Below, in pieces: positions 9,275 to 19,009 of a DNA stretch of 19,232 nucleotides. The notes beneath the pieces were generated by a model that worked only from the letters and a program-made list of their open reading frames with translations, ran no database searches and was not told where the DNA came from. This stretch comes from Chromera velia (lineage: Eukaryota > Sar > Chromeraceae), in assembly GCA_018398765.1 (NCBI GenBank), contig JAHBMJ010002055.1, positions 4,062 through 23,293 on the forward strand, read 5' to 3'. How positions within the stretch are numbered: position 1 is the first letter of the stretch; every line of letters starts with the position of its first letter. The position numbers and the translations under genes are program-made.

Positions 9275-10140
9275 ATAAAAAACAACTGTTGTTTAGTGCA
9301 TAAATAAAAAAATAAAAAAATAGTAAAACTTTTCTTTTTCTTTTTTTTTTTAATTATTTACCTAGTGCAGGGTGTTATGGTCTACTCAGACCGCAACTTA
9401 AGTCTTTGATCATTCTGAGACGTTTTGTTATCTGTGTCCTTTGGTAAACATCAGAGGAATCACAATGGATGAAGTAAGAGTAGGTAGCAGACTGAGAAGC
9501 AGAAGCTCCCGAGTTTGATTCCTACCTCTATCTCTTTTATCTTTCACGAGAAGCCGATTTTGGCCCTGCACGCAAAACCGATTCTACATGGCGAGCCGCA
9601 GCCAAGACTGTGCGGTGCTCCATAAGAATCGATCAGAAATTAGCCGATTATGAAAGAAAAAAAATGTAGAGCCGAATAGTTCGAGTCACATCTAAATTCA
9701 GTGGAGGGCGATCGACCTCTTTAACTCTCAGTCGTGACAAGTCATCACCTCTAATGAACTTTGATTGACTGAATCTCTTTGAGATCTCATCCAACCCTTC
9801 GTGCATACACAAATACACACACTACAAAAAAGAAATATAGTTACTGTAGAGATGCCTAAACATGCAAAAAGAATCTGGACAAAGGGATCAGGTGTAAAAG
9901 GCTCCCTGGTGATCCTTCGCGGGTCTCGTTTAGGCTAGCTCAGCCTGGAGCCCTTGGCTACATGGCCTCCACCCTCACATGATCTCCCTGGAAGATAGAC
10001 ATGCGCTAAAGCTCTCAAAGACTTCAGACTTAGCCTCTTAGAGTAGCATTGCTAAGCAAACCTGATAGAATGACTGACCTTCATATATTTATAGAACCTT
10101 TTAGCTCTCACCTCTTTCAACTTCGAGTCAGATGGTGCCT
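9275..10140. other. Stretch with no recognisable gene
   Basis: Contains A/T runs at 9300-9355 and otherwise unremarkable sequence up to the copia insertion site. A B-box-like string at about 9508-9525 (GAGTTTGATTCC) is discussed under rejected items. Confidence 0.5.
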
Positions 10141-10145
10141 GCGTC
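10141..10145 (+). repeat. 5-bp target site duplication, left copy
   Basis: GCGTC directly before the 5' LTR, repeated at 16068-16072 directly after the 3' LTR. Five bases is the usual copia duplication length. Confidence 0.9.
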
Positions 10146-10434
10146 TGTTGAGCCGCCATGCCTGAAGTGCCCGCCGCCATACGCGCCGCCTTATAGATTG
10201 ATGAGCCATGCTGAGCTGCATGCATGCATGTGCATGCTTCTTCATGCAATTTGAATTAATTGCAATCAATAGTAGCATGCTCATAAAATGCAATGAGATG
10301 AAACGGCTGAACAATGAAAGGAACGGGAATATGCAATGCATCCCGTCCTTTAGTCTTTCCCTGTAAGAAGACCTTAAGAGACTCTTATGATAAGCTTCTA
10401 GTTGAGAAGATCTAGTGGCTTCTAGGGTCTTTCA
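10146..10434 (+). repeat. 5' LTR of the copia element
   Basis: 289 bp, starting TGTTGAGCCGCC and ending GGGTCTTTCA. Thirteen substitutions separate it from the 3' LTR and seven from the LTR at 18721-19009. It should carry the element promoter; TTATAGATTG near 10190 is the only weak TATA-like string I noticed. Confidence 0.95.
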
Positions 10435-10494
10435 GTCAGTATGCCAGATCTGATTGAATTTCCTTCTTCTCTCTCTCTCTCTGGATTTTTCAAG
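10435..10494 (+). other. Leader between 5' LTR and gag; primer site not identified
   Basis: No TGG directly follows the LTR, so the usual primer site complementary to a tRNA 3' end is not visible. Some copia elements prime from an internal tRNA fragment instead. The sequence starts GTCAGTATGCCAGATCTG. An in-frame ATG at 10441 precedes the more likely gag start at 10495. Confidence 0.5.
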
Positions 10495-11758
10495 ATGGTC
10501 CGGACGAGAGCTCAGAGGAGAAAAGAAAAGGAAGAGGCCAAGAAGAAGGCCCAAGAAGAAGCTGTAGCTGCACAGTCAAGCAGCAGTGCAGTGACTCTCG
10601 ATTCCAAACTCGATTCCCTTCTCGAGAAGAAATTAGAAGAAAAGATTGACAAGATTGTTGAGAAAATTTTAGAAAAAAAAAAGTCCGGAAAAGACAAGAG
10701 ACGGCAGAATGGTTCTATTGCTGTGCCGAGCAAGGATGATGACTCTTCTGAAGAGTCTGACTCTGTCAGTGAGGCAAGGTCTTCCAATTCTTCGTCTGCT
10801 GGTTCTGTTTCCTCCTGGAAAAAGGTGAAGGTGGACTGGTCGCTCCTGCCTCTCTTCGACCCGAAGGAGGGGTTTGAGGATTGGGAGAGACAGTTTGAGG
10901 ACTTCATGAAGGAGGAGCTCAGGAGATCCCGCTTTAGGTCTTCTGGCCAGTGGAGGAGAGTCGTTCGGATGGGAATGCTCAAGGCGGCCAAGAACAACCC
11001 CAAGCAAGGCCCATCTCAAGCGCTTCTTCCGTGCCGGCCTCAAGCACAAGGAGGTCATCAGGCGAGTGAAGGAAGAGTACCTCTCTAACCTCCTGATCAG
11101 ACAGCTGGGAGTGGAGGAGAGGATCAAGGAGTTTTCCTACGACACCAAGAGGCGCACTGCCTCTGGAGAGGTGGCAAAGCCGAAGATCAAGTTCGCTTTC
11201 AAGACGCTGAGGAGGCGTCTCTCCATTCTCGAGGTCGATGCACTGGCTGTGCAGAGACCCATTGAGGATGCTGCCAAGCCCACCATGATCCTCCACGCCC
11301 TCAACACTGACCAGACTACCACCCTTATCACCGCCATCAGAGCGCAGAAGGGAGAGATGCTCGTTGACCTGAACTCGCTCTCGTGGGATGATATTTGTCC
11401 TCACCTTGACTGGTTTGCTGCCATTGAGGAGAAGGAGAAGGGCGGGGAAGGGGGAAGGGAGAAGGCAGGGCGTTCCTCCAATCCAAAGGCAGGACACAGG
11501 GGGAATGATCGTGGCAGGCAGAGGGAGAACGGGAACACTGGGGGGTTCTCCGGGCAGGGTTCGAGTGGGAGCTCTGGTCAGGGGGGGCAGCATCTGGTCT
11601 GCTACACCTGTGGGAGAAAGTATGAGGGTAAATGCTGGGCCAAGAAGAAGAACATCGAGTGCAGGGATTGCGGCGAGAAGGGTCACTACGCGCGCGCCCC
11701 TGCGTACAAGAAGAAAGGGGGGTCCTCTTCCTCCTCTGGGGGGGGGAAGGGCGATTGA
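10495..11758 (+). pseudogene. gag: copia gag (nucleocapsid), frameshifted
   Basis: The likely start is ATG 10495 (MVRTRAQRRKEKEEAKKK), although the frame is open from ATG 10441. A Lys/Glu-rich coiled-coil-like stretch (LLEKKLEEKIDKIVEKILE) and a Ser/Glu-rich linker precede the capsid-like region (LFDPKEGFEDWERQFEDFMK). Near 11,000, in CAACCCCAAGC, the frame shifts by one base; the second frame continues with HLKRFFRAGLKHKEV and reads to TGA 11756-11758. Towards the C-terminus come a Gly/Arg/Ser-rich stretch and two cysteine knuckles: CYTCGRKYEGKC (11600 onward, without a well-placed His) and CRDCGEKGHYARAP (11660 onward, lacking the last Cys of CX2CX4HX4C). It would coat the RNA genome in virus-like particles if intact. 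Confidence 0.85.
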
Positions 11759-11977
11759 CCACGCTCGGGCATGGGACGAGAGACGGCAAGGGGCTCTCGT
11801 TCCTCAAACCCATTTGCACCCCTGGCAGAGGACGACTGTGAGTGTGAAGAGGTCCGCTTTCCTTTTGCTGATACTAATTGTAGTAAGCATCTGATTGGTC
11901 GTGATTTAGATGATTGCATTGTAGACAGTTGGAGAAAGAAAGTGACGTATGAGAAAGCTGAGGGAGATTCTTTTTAG
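11759..11977 (+). pseudogene. pol: copia protease segment
   Basis: Same frame as the second gag segment, directly after the TGA at 11756. FADTNCSKHLIGRDL (Asp codon at 11870-11872) aligns with the aspartic protease active-site block D[ST]G-x-x-x-H-x-x-x of copia elements, but reads D-T-N in place of D-[ST]-G. The segment ends at an in-frame TAG (11975-11977), after which the frame continues with the rest of the protease region (VGVLSPENEIEEVYIEGAYS). It would process the gag-pol polyprotein. The altered active-site Gly and flanking stops suggest it is inactive. Confidence 0.7.
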
Positions 11978-13300
11978 ACAGACAGATACGTGCGTGCACG
12001 TGTCGGGGTTTTGTCTCCAGAGAACGAAATCGAGGAGGTGTACATAGAAGGTGCATACTCGCGTTCGGTTCTTGTTTCTCTTTTGTCTGTTTGGGGTCTC
12101 CGTCTGCAGAAAGTCGACAAGCCTTATTGGGTCGAATTGCGTTTATCAAGAGACGGAAAGAAAGTCAAAGTATTGTTAGAAGAGAGAGACGGTGTACATG
12201 TAATTCATGCATTTCATTTTTCTTCTTCTTCTTCTTTTGTTTCTTTTTCTTCTAAACGAGTGAATGAATGTGTCTGCCTAGCAGTCACCAAGGAAGAGAA
12301 GATTTCTTCTGGTGATGATCCCATCCCCCCCCTGATAGAAAAGGCAATGGCAGGTAGAGAACAGGCGGGAGCCTCTCAACTCTCCGGACCCGATTCTTTT
12401 TCTCTTGCTCAAGATGGTCAGATAACCCAGAGAGAATTGAACATGTGGCACTGCCGTTTTGGACACTCGACAGGTAAGCGTTTGTATGCGACCTTAAGAG
12501 AAAAAGGAATGGCTCACCGTGTACGCGTGAAAGATTGTACAGAGATGATTGACTGTCGCGAGTGTAGAGAAGTGAATGCAACCATGAGAAGAATTCCAGC
12601 AAGACAAACACCAGGGGAGAGGGCAGAAGAATTCAATGATGTTGTTGTGCATGACCTCTGCATGCTTGCGGGGTGTGTGCCAGCCAGTCTCCTTATTGAT
12701 GGAAAAACGAGATTCATGCAGGGAGAGACTCTTTCTCAAAAAAGTCAGGCAAAGAGAGCAATGATCCACTGGACAAAGAAGTGGCAGAGACTTGGGAAAG
12801 GGAAACCAAAGATCGTTAAGACAGACAACAGAGGCGAGTTCGAGAAGGAATACGATTCTTTTTTGTAAAGAGAGGGAGTGCATCATGAGAGAGGACCAGA
12901 CTACTGTCCTCAAGTACAGGGACAAGTAGAAAGACCAAATAGAACTGTAAAGAAACTCTTGAGAAAGACAGTCAGAAAGGCCCGCTTACCCAGATACACA
13001 GAGAAATGGCTCTTTCCAGGGGTGGTGCAGCAGTTGAATGAAGTTGTGTCGACCGTGACAGGGGAGTCTCCAATGAAGGCAGTTTTTGGGGAAGAGAAGG
13101 CAGAAGAGATTTCTCCGATTGCTGTGGGGGACAGGGTGGTGGTGTATGATCCTCACCCAATCAAGAAGGGGGCAGAGCCTGTACACGGAAAGGAAGGCAT
13201 CTTTGCTTCTGTAGAGAATTCGTCTGTAGTGGTGGTTCTGATAGAAAAGGGGAACGGATGGAAGCCTTTGCGAGTGCATCCTTCACTTGTTTCACTTGTC
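11978..13300 (+). pseudogene. pol: copia integrase region, interrupted by one stop
   Basis: A GAG-pre-integrase zinc site is visible: MWHCRFGHSTGKRL (the two His at 12449 and 12464) followed by CRECREV. The catalytic core supplies the expected acids: Asp in NDVVVHDLCMLAG, Asp in KTDNRGEF (codon 12824-12826), and Glu in PQVQGQVERPNRTV (codon 12929-12931). The last block corresponds to the usual PQxNGxxERxNR of copia integrases. An in-frame TAA at 12866-12868 lies between the second Asp and the Glu. Downstream comes a C-terminal region with GDRVVVYDPHPIKKG. Function when intact: inserting the cDNA into host DNA with a 5-bp stagger, matching the GCGTC duplication. The exact border to the variable linker is approximate. 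Confidence 0.85.
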
Positions 13301-14040
13301 AGGTCGTCAGACATTTCTTTTGTTTCTTCTTCTCCTTCTTCTTCTTCTTTGTCTCCAGATAGACAGGGTTTTGTTCCACAGGAAGATTCCTTTTTAGATG
13401 TGGATGTGGATGAAATGGAGGTTGATTCCGGTGCAAGGAGGCATGCACGTTTCTCTTCTTCTTTCAGCCTTGCATACTTTTTCCCTGATGTTCCGCAGCG
13501 AGCTGCAAAGCAAGCTGAGCAGTGCGTTTTGTCTCCTTCGATGGCCAGTGAGGGGGGTGAGGGCACGAATGCATCAGTTCTTCCTCCTGCCGCGTCTGCT
13601 GGGCAGTCACTTTGGGGCGGCCACCTCGAGATGATTGCACAGCATCAGGGGGGAGAGCTGGATGGGGACACAGAGGGTGTGCAGGGCAGCCAGGTGAAGG
13701 GGTCTGGGCAAGGGGGGTCAGATTCCGGTCAGGCCTCTGTTCCGAGAAGGAGAGACAGGCGCAGACGTCAGTCGGTGCCTACAGACGGTCAGTCGGTATG
13801 CGAGTCCGCTGTGAGCGGAATTTGGAAGCTGCCATCTGACGATGCACATTTTGTGCAGGAAGATGAAGAAAGGAAGGAAGATATGCGTTTTGCACAGAGA
13901 AGAGAAGATGAGAATGAAAAGATAGAAGATCTGCAAGAGAGACTAAATGAGTTGAAGCAGAAGCTTGCGCGCGCAATCAAGGAAAAAGAGAAAGCCCAAC
14001 GTCCCTTGCCCCGTGTGTTGGAGGTCGATAACTTAAAGGA
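13301..14040 (+). pseudogene. pol: Linker between integrase and RT of the copia polyprotein
   Basis: Continuous with the integrase frame. It is Ser-rich at first, then has an acidic patch (LDVDVDEMEVDSG), Gly/Gln-rich sequence, a basic stretch (PRRRDRRRRQS) and a long charged helix, probably coiled coil (ERLNELKQKLARAIKEKEKA, 13935-13995). Such variable linkers are normal in copia elements; I assign no separate function. Confidence 0.7.
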
Positions 14041-15070
14041 AGTCGTGGAGAAGATGTTTTTTCATGTGAATCCAAAGAAAGGACACATCGATGCCACTCC
14101 AGAAGAGGTTGTGGGGGGGTCTCACGTTGAAGGACAGAAAGCCGAATTGAATCAATTCATCGAATGTGATGTCTTTCAGCCAGGTGTGCGTCTGCCGAAA
14201 GGAAGAAAAGCCATGAAGTGCAGGTGGGTGCTTACTTGGAAAATGAAGGAAGGGAAAAAAATCGCAAAAGCAAGGCTGGTCGTGAAAGGGTTTCAGGACG
14301 ACCGAAAAGAGTTAGAGACTTTTAGTGGGACGGCAGATTCGTGGGTAGTTCTTTTGGTTCTTTCTTTTGCTTCTTTGAAGGGATGGACGGCTGCAAAGTC
14401 GGATGTCTGCACTGCTTTTCTGACTGCTCCCATTTTTGACTCTGTTTTTATCCAACTTCCCACTTCTCTCCCTCCTGATTGTCCCAAATGGATGAAACCA
14501 GGTGCTGTCTTAAAATTGAAGAAAGCAATGTACGGCCTTGCAGACAGTCCCCGTCTCTTCTCTCTCTCCTTTAAGAAGATAGCAAAGGAATTAGGATGGG
14601 AGGAGATAAAAGAAAGCATTTTTGTCCACAGAGGCGGGGAGGGGGGTGAAGTGAAGGCCGTGTTAGTTAGGCATGTCAATGATCTTCTTCTTTTTGCTAA
14701 AGATCCTCTTTCTTTCCTTTCTTCTCTTTAAGAGAAACTGAAAATGGACGAGCCCGAGGTGTTGAAAGAAGGAGAGACAATGAGCTACATAGGCATGCAA
14801 CTAAAGAAAACAAAGGAAGGTTTTGAGACGAGTCAGGAAGAGTATCTTAAGTCCGTTGAAGTGGAAGAGAGCAAACTGAAGGGGAGAAAGATCAGACCAG
14901 ACCTTTTGGACCCTCCAACAGAAGAAGAGATTAAAGAAAAATATGTGCCCCTCATGCAAAAGATCATGGGGGTGACTGGGTAGGCAGCAAGGACACAGCC
15001 AGACATTTCTTTTCTTTTTGGTGAGCTGAGTCGGTGGTCGACTAAGCCGTCTGCAGAGAAGGTAGAAGGT
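14041..15070 (+). pseudogene. pol: copia reverse transcriptase with altered active site
   Basis: Recognisable copia RT blocks in order: KCRWVLTWKMKEGKKIAKAR and LVVKGFQ (finger region), AAKSDVCTAFLTAPI with the first catalytic Asp (codon 14402-14404), LKLKKAMYGLADSPRLF (the copia L-x-KALYGLKQ-x-PR block), and the active-site box reading RHVNDLLLFAK at about 14669-14700. The usual box is YVDDxL; here the first Asp of the DD pair is Asn (AAT 14678-14680), one transition away from GAT. Stops follow at 14729-14731 (TAA) and 14981-14983 (TAG), within EPEVLKEGETMSYIGMQLKK and before ARTQPDISFLFGELSRW. The enzyme would copy element RNA into cDNA; this copy should be dead. Confidence 0.9.
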
Positions 15071-15727
15071 GGTTTGCGTTTGTTGAATCATGCGAAGCAA
15101 AGGAAGACCTCTCTTGTTTTTACCGCAGTCACGGACCCCAAGATGGTTGTTTTCCATGATGGGTCTTATTTTCTCCAGAAGTGTGAAGGGCGATGGGGAA
15201 ACGAAGCTTACCTTGTAGATCAGACAGAACAGGTAGACAGAGAAAGGATTTATGCTTTAAGAAAGAGCAACTTTTTTGCATGGAAGAGTGTAAAAGTGAA
15301 GCGAAAGCTGATTTCAAGCACTTCGTTGGAGACAGTTGCATCTGCAGAGAGCATAAAGAAAGCTTTTGCTTGGAAGGATCTGGCAGAGGCGCTTTGGTGT
15401 AAGAAAGTGCCGATTGAATTCGTAACGGATTCCGGGCCGTTGATAGATCAGCTAGAGTCTGGACAGGCAAAGGCAAAGCCCGCTATGAATGGTCTTCTTG
15501 CTTATGTCAGGCAGGAATTGCGTCGTCTGCGTTCCCGTGTGTACTGGTGCAGGATTAGTGACATGAGGGCAGATAGACAGACCAAGCTCATGTTAGAGCG
15601 CTGCAATGGTGACGTTCCTTCCACTGTGAGAGTTGAGAAGAAAGAGAAAGCAGGAGCACGTGTTAAGAAGATTGATTTTGCGAAGCGATCGAGCATGTGC
15701 ATGAGAGTCAGTCGGCGTTATGGATAG
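15071..15727 (+). pseudogene. pol: copia RNase H domain, intact frame to terminal stop
   Basis: Continuous frame from the last internal stop to TAG 15725-15727. Motifs are VVFHDGSYF (Asp codon 15158-15160), ETVASAESIKKAFAWKDLAE (Glu-containing helix), EFVTDSGPLIDQL (Asp 15428-15430) and the end block WCRISDMRADRQTKLM, corresponding to the copia ADxLTK ending. The last 172 coding bases are identical to the inverted copy at 19061-19232. It removes RNA from the RNA/DNA hybrid during reverse transcription. Confidence 0.85.
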
Positions 15728-15768
15728 ACAGACAGCTCTGTATTTGTTCCTTCGTCTGTGCCTCAGTC

Positions 15769-15778
15769 AGGGGGTGAT
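15769..15778 (+). promoter_or_regulatory. Short polypurine tract before the 3' LTR
   Basis: AGGGGGTGAT directly precedes the 3' LTR start (TG at 15779). A purine run here primes plus-strand synthesis in LTR retrotransposons. The same ten bases precede the inverted LTR copy (19010-19019 on the minus strand). Confidence 0.7.
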
Positions 15779-16067
15779 TGTTAAGCCGCCATACCTGAAG
15801 TGCCCGCCGCCATTCGCGCCACCTTATAGATTGATGAGCCATGCCGAGCTGCATGCATACATGTGCATGCTTCTTCATGCAATTTGAATGAATTGCAATC
15901 AATAGTAGTATGCTGATAAAATGCAATGAGATGAAACGGCTAAACAATGAAAGGAACGGGAATATGCAATGTATCCCGTCCTTCAGTCTTTCCCTGTAAG
16001 AAGACCTTAAGAGACTCTTATAATAAGCTTCTAGTTGAGAAGATCTAGTGGCTTCTAGGGTCTTTCA
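15779..16067 (+). repeat. 3' LTR of the copia element
   Basis: 289 bp, starting TGTTAAGCCGCC and ending GGGTCTTTCA. Compared with the majority of the three LTRs here it carries eight private changes, most of them G to A or C to T. Confidence 0.95.
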
Positions 16068-16072
16068 GCGTC
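16068..16072 (+). repeat. 5-bp target site duplication, right copy
   Basis: GCGTC, identical to 10141-10145. Confidence 0.9.
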
Positions 16073-17299
16073 CTTTCTCATATTATGAGAGTAGGTCATA
16101 ACAAAGGCCTAGTATCTAATTCACTAAACTACTAAGTCACTAAATTGTGAACTAAACTACAGGTTGTCTAAACCTCGAAAATGACTGCCTGGGGCTTTAT
16201 TTTTGACTTTCCCCAGGCGGTACGCACGGTGACCGTCCGCTCTCCCAGGCCGTACTAGCTGCCAAGCGGCCGGTTGCACGGCTATGGGCGGGCCCGAGCG
16301 CACACCAGCGTACACAGCGCATTCCTAACCGGCTCCATATATTTTGAAGGCTTTGTGACACACGCATGCAGGCATATGCATGCATACATCTAGCCATATA
16401 TGGCAATGATGGCATTACCGCACTGCACACACTCATAAACCATTGGTTCACGTTTTAGTTATGAGTTGCCAAACATTCATTTATAGGCAAAAAGTCTTCA
16501 GAATCTTATAAGGGGTGAAAACCCCCCTAAAACCACGCTAAAACCCCCTTTAAAAACCATAACATTCACTTTTCAAAGAGGCTCTGCCAAAAATTCAGGA
16601 GTGCATGCAGCATGGGCATTGTATATAAAAAAAGTTCGTATAACACAATATGCAGCTCTTTGTTTTTCAAGTCAAGCTTCATTGTCGTCTCATGCTGGTT
16701 TACTTGAACGCACTTGAATCACTTCATCTCTTTGATACAACTATTGAAGAGTATGTTACTGAACATCTTAATTTCTATAATGTCAGTTCTTTAATTAATT
16801 TATTCTGTCCTAATGAAGCTTTGGAAAACCCCGGATAACCCACTCAACCAGCAGGGACTTATATGAGTTTTTGCATTTCGAAAGGTCAGTCAACGCATGC
16901 TGGGAGATATCATGAAGTGACCTGTGTGTAGAGTAGGTTGAGTCATGCAGCCCACCAGTCTTGTGAAATGAATGGACAAACTATAACAAACTGGAACAAA
17001 CTACTACCTCTCAGCACGTTGATTACAAAATTTAATGTCTGTTGCTTTGCGATTTGCTTTCCACTTTTATAAGTTGAGCTTAGCAAAATTTCAAGCAAAT
17101 TGCTGCCAACAGTTGCGTCAGACTCTTATTTGCCTCTTCATATGTCTAGCTTGACTTCAAGAATCAATTTTAAGATTCGCCTGATAACGGTCTATCCACT
17201 TCTTTTCTGAAAACTTATGATCATACCTTCTTAATTCTTTTTGGTTTCTGTCCTCCTTTATGATATTCTAATAAATTAAATTCTATGCAGAGTCTGAAT
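16073..17299. other. Stretch with no recognisable gene
   Basis: Contains ACTAAA-type short repetitions at 16110-16160, a GC-richer patch at 16200-16330, a CCCCCTAAAACC-like tract at 16515-16555 and AT-rich sequence beyond 16600. The 62-codon frame at 16650-16838 has no recognisable domain; I do not call it a gene. Confidence 0.5.
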
Positions 17300-17950
17300 C
17301 AACACTTGTGGTTTAAAGTTTATACCTGCTCCGTCGGTCATTCCTTGTTTACTAGCCTTGTCAAGCCTCATCTGTCCCACCCGTCGCTTTGTGCCAGTGG
17401 CTTTAACAATAGTGCCTGTCTTGTCAGTACCGTACGTCGCTTGTGGGTCAATACCTGTCGGAGTCTGTCTGGGTACACACTCCGATTTTAGGTTCGCAGA
17501 CTCTAATACTCTATACAAGGTGATCACACTCCAATTTTTAGTCTCTTTAGTGATTTTTACAGGATGTAAAGAGGATGTTTTCTAACTTTTTCTGTATGAG
17601 AACAGTCTGAAAAACATACTCCGCAAAACATAGTCCGAGTTTAGGCGATTTTAAGTCTTTGGCCCAGAACACTCCGAGAGGTACCATCCTACGACGTCGC
17701 TCTGTGTTTGCTTTGTCGGTCGCTCCGGGTCGCTCTGTGGCTTTGTGCCTGCTCTATCGGTCGCTTTCTGGCTCTGTGCTTGCTTCGTCGGTCACTTTGT
17801 AGCTTAAACTCCCTTTGTGTCTGCTCTGTTGGTTGCTTTCAAATTATGGCTTTATGTTTTTTTTCTTCGCTGATGTTGGCCGCTCTGTGGCTTTTACAAT
17901 GTGTATGCTCCGTCAATCGTTCTGTAACTTTAAATTTTATCAAAATTATG
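17300..17950. repeat. Degenerate minisatellite-like tract (GTCGGTCGCTxTGTGGCT)
   Basis: Loose repetition of TGCTC(T/C)GTCGGTCGCTTTGTGGCT. The clearest units start at about 17700, 17741, 17772 and 17814, with spacings of 41, 31 and 42 bases. More diverged echoes appear at 17328, 17383 and 17437. The 88-codon reading frame across it (LCACSIGRF..., SLCVCSVGCF...) mirrors the DNA repetition and is probably not a gene. Confidence 0.55.
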
Positions 17951-18720
17951 CCCTCTCCGGCGGTTGCTGTATAGTTTTGGGTTAGTTTAAGAGTTTAGAA
18001 AACTTTTGTCCACAGCTTCCATCTCCCCGCTTCGATGTCCGAATCGATGACCTATCATGTAGTGATTCCCTGGTCTCATCGTCTCAGGGCTACAACGAGC
18101 ATAGACGAGCAAGTCTTTCTTCCTAGGGGGGCCTTCACATGAATGTGAAGACAGTGCAGTATGTCATTAACGGTTATGAAGTGGATGCTTACTTGTTTTT
18201 GGTCATTTCACTTCTAGTTTCACTTAGTCTAGCTTATGCTATTGCTAACTAGATTGCCAAATTGAATTGGTCCCCTATTCTTGGATATGTACAGACGTGC
18301 ACGGACAACAGTGTGTGTTACTTCATTGTGCATGCTAGTGTATGCATAATGAGTTGGTTGAAGTCTGATTTCATGATTGGCAGTAACAGAATGTGACAAG
18401 CAGGTTGGTGTACTTAGTATAAAGTCGCATGAAGTGCTGTACCCTAGGCATAGTACCCCAGGCAGCTATATACTACCGTGACATCGTGCCACGTTGAGCT
18501 TAAGCACAGTTGAAGCACTTGAGGATACTCCAAGTGGCCCTCATAGGCCGCTTGACAGTGCGGTAGACCCTAAACAGCTTTACACAGCATGCTAAACTTA
18601 GTTTAGATACACATAGTCTTTAGGTTAGTTAATTCTAGAGTTAGTTTTAGCTAGAATTTATTTCAGTTAGTTTAGATTGATGCGTACTGAGAGTAACTGA
18701 CTGTACTGACAATTGAAACT
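17951..18720. other. Stretch with no recognisable gene
   Basis: Mixed to AT-rich sequence with TTAGTTTAG-type repetitions at 18590-18680, similar in flavour to 3190-3260. No supportable coding frame. It ends with AAACT at 18716-18720, which would be one copy of the target duplication of the inverted copia element if the other copy lies beyond the window. Confidence 0.45.
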
Positions 18721-19009
18721 TGAAAGACCCTAGAAGCCACTAGATCTTCTCAACTAGAAGCTTATCATAAGAGTCTCTTAAGGTCTTCTTACAGGGAAAG
18801 ACTGAAGGACGGGATGCATTGCATATTCCCGTTCCTTTCATTGTTCAGCCGTTTCATCTCATTGCATTTTATGAGCATGCTACTATTGATTGCAATTCAT
18901 TCAAATTGCATGAAGAAGCATGCACATGCATGCATGCAGCTTGGCATGGCTCATCAATCTATAAGGCGGCGCGTATGGCAGCGGGCACTTCAGGTATGGC
19001 GGCTTAACA
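18721..19009 (-). repeat. 3' LTR of a second, inverted copia copy
   Basis: 289 bp on the minus strand, from TGTTAAGCCGCC (at 19009 downward) to GGGTCTTTCA (18721). Ten differences from the LTR at 15779-16067 and seven from that at 10146-10434, no gaps. It is the 3' LTR because the end of pol and the polypurine tract abut its TG end. Confidence 0.95.

Larger units (their letters stand above)
10146..16067 (+). mobile_element. Ty1/copia-type LTR retrotransposon, full length, inactivated
   Basis: 5,922 bp bounded by two 289-bp LTRs that begin TG and end CA, with a perfect GCGTC target duplication. The coding order gag, protease, integrase, reverse transcriptase, RNase H (integrase before RT) defines the Ty1/copia group. 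Gag carries one frameshift near 11,000. From there to the final TAG at 15725-15727 all domains share one frame, broken by stops at 11756 (TGA), 11975 (TAG), 12866 (TAA), 14729 (TAA) and 14981 (TAG). The LTRs differ at 13 of 289 positions with no gaps, so the insertion is not recent. A second copy of the same family lies inverted at the right edge. Confidence 0.95.

Noticed and set aside
9505-9530. B-box-like GAGTTTGATTCC with an upstream TAGCAGACTGAG, possible tRNA or tRNA-derived SINE
   Set aside because: The spacing between the two boxes (about 28 bases) is too short for a tRNA, and no cloverleaf arms pair convincingly.
10979-11686. Long minus-strand open frame (about 235 codons) opposite gag
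   Set aside because: It is the antisense shadow of the copia gag coding region, with no recognisable domain.
12278-12925. Several minus-strand open frames in the integrase region
   Set aside because: They overlap the well-supported copia integrase frame and show no conserved motif of their own.
11756-14983. In-frame stops as evidence for a reassigned nuclear code
   Set aside because: All three stop codons appear as interruptions, at least one site (14981) is easily explained as TGG to TAG, and the LTRs show ordinary mutational decay. The host gene also appears to end at a normal TAG.
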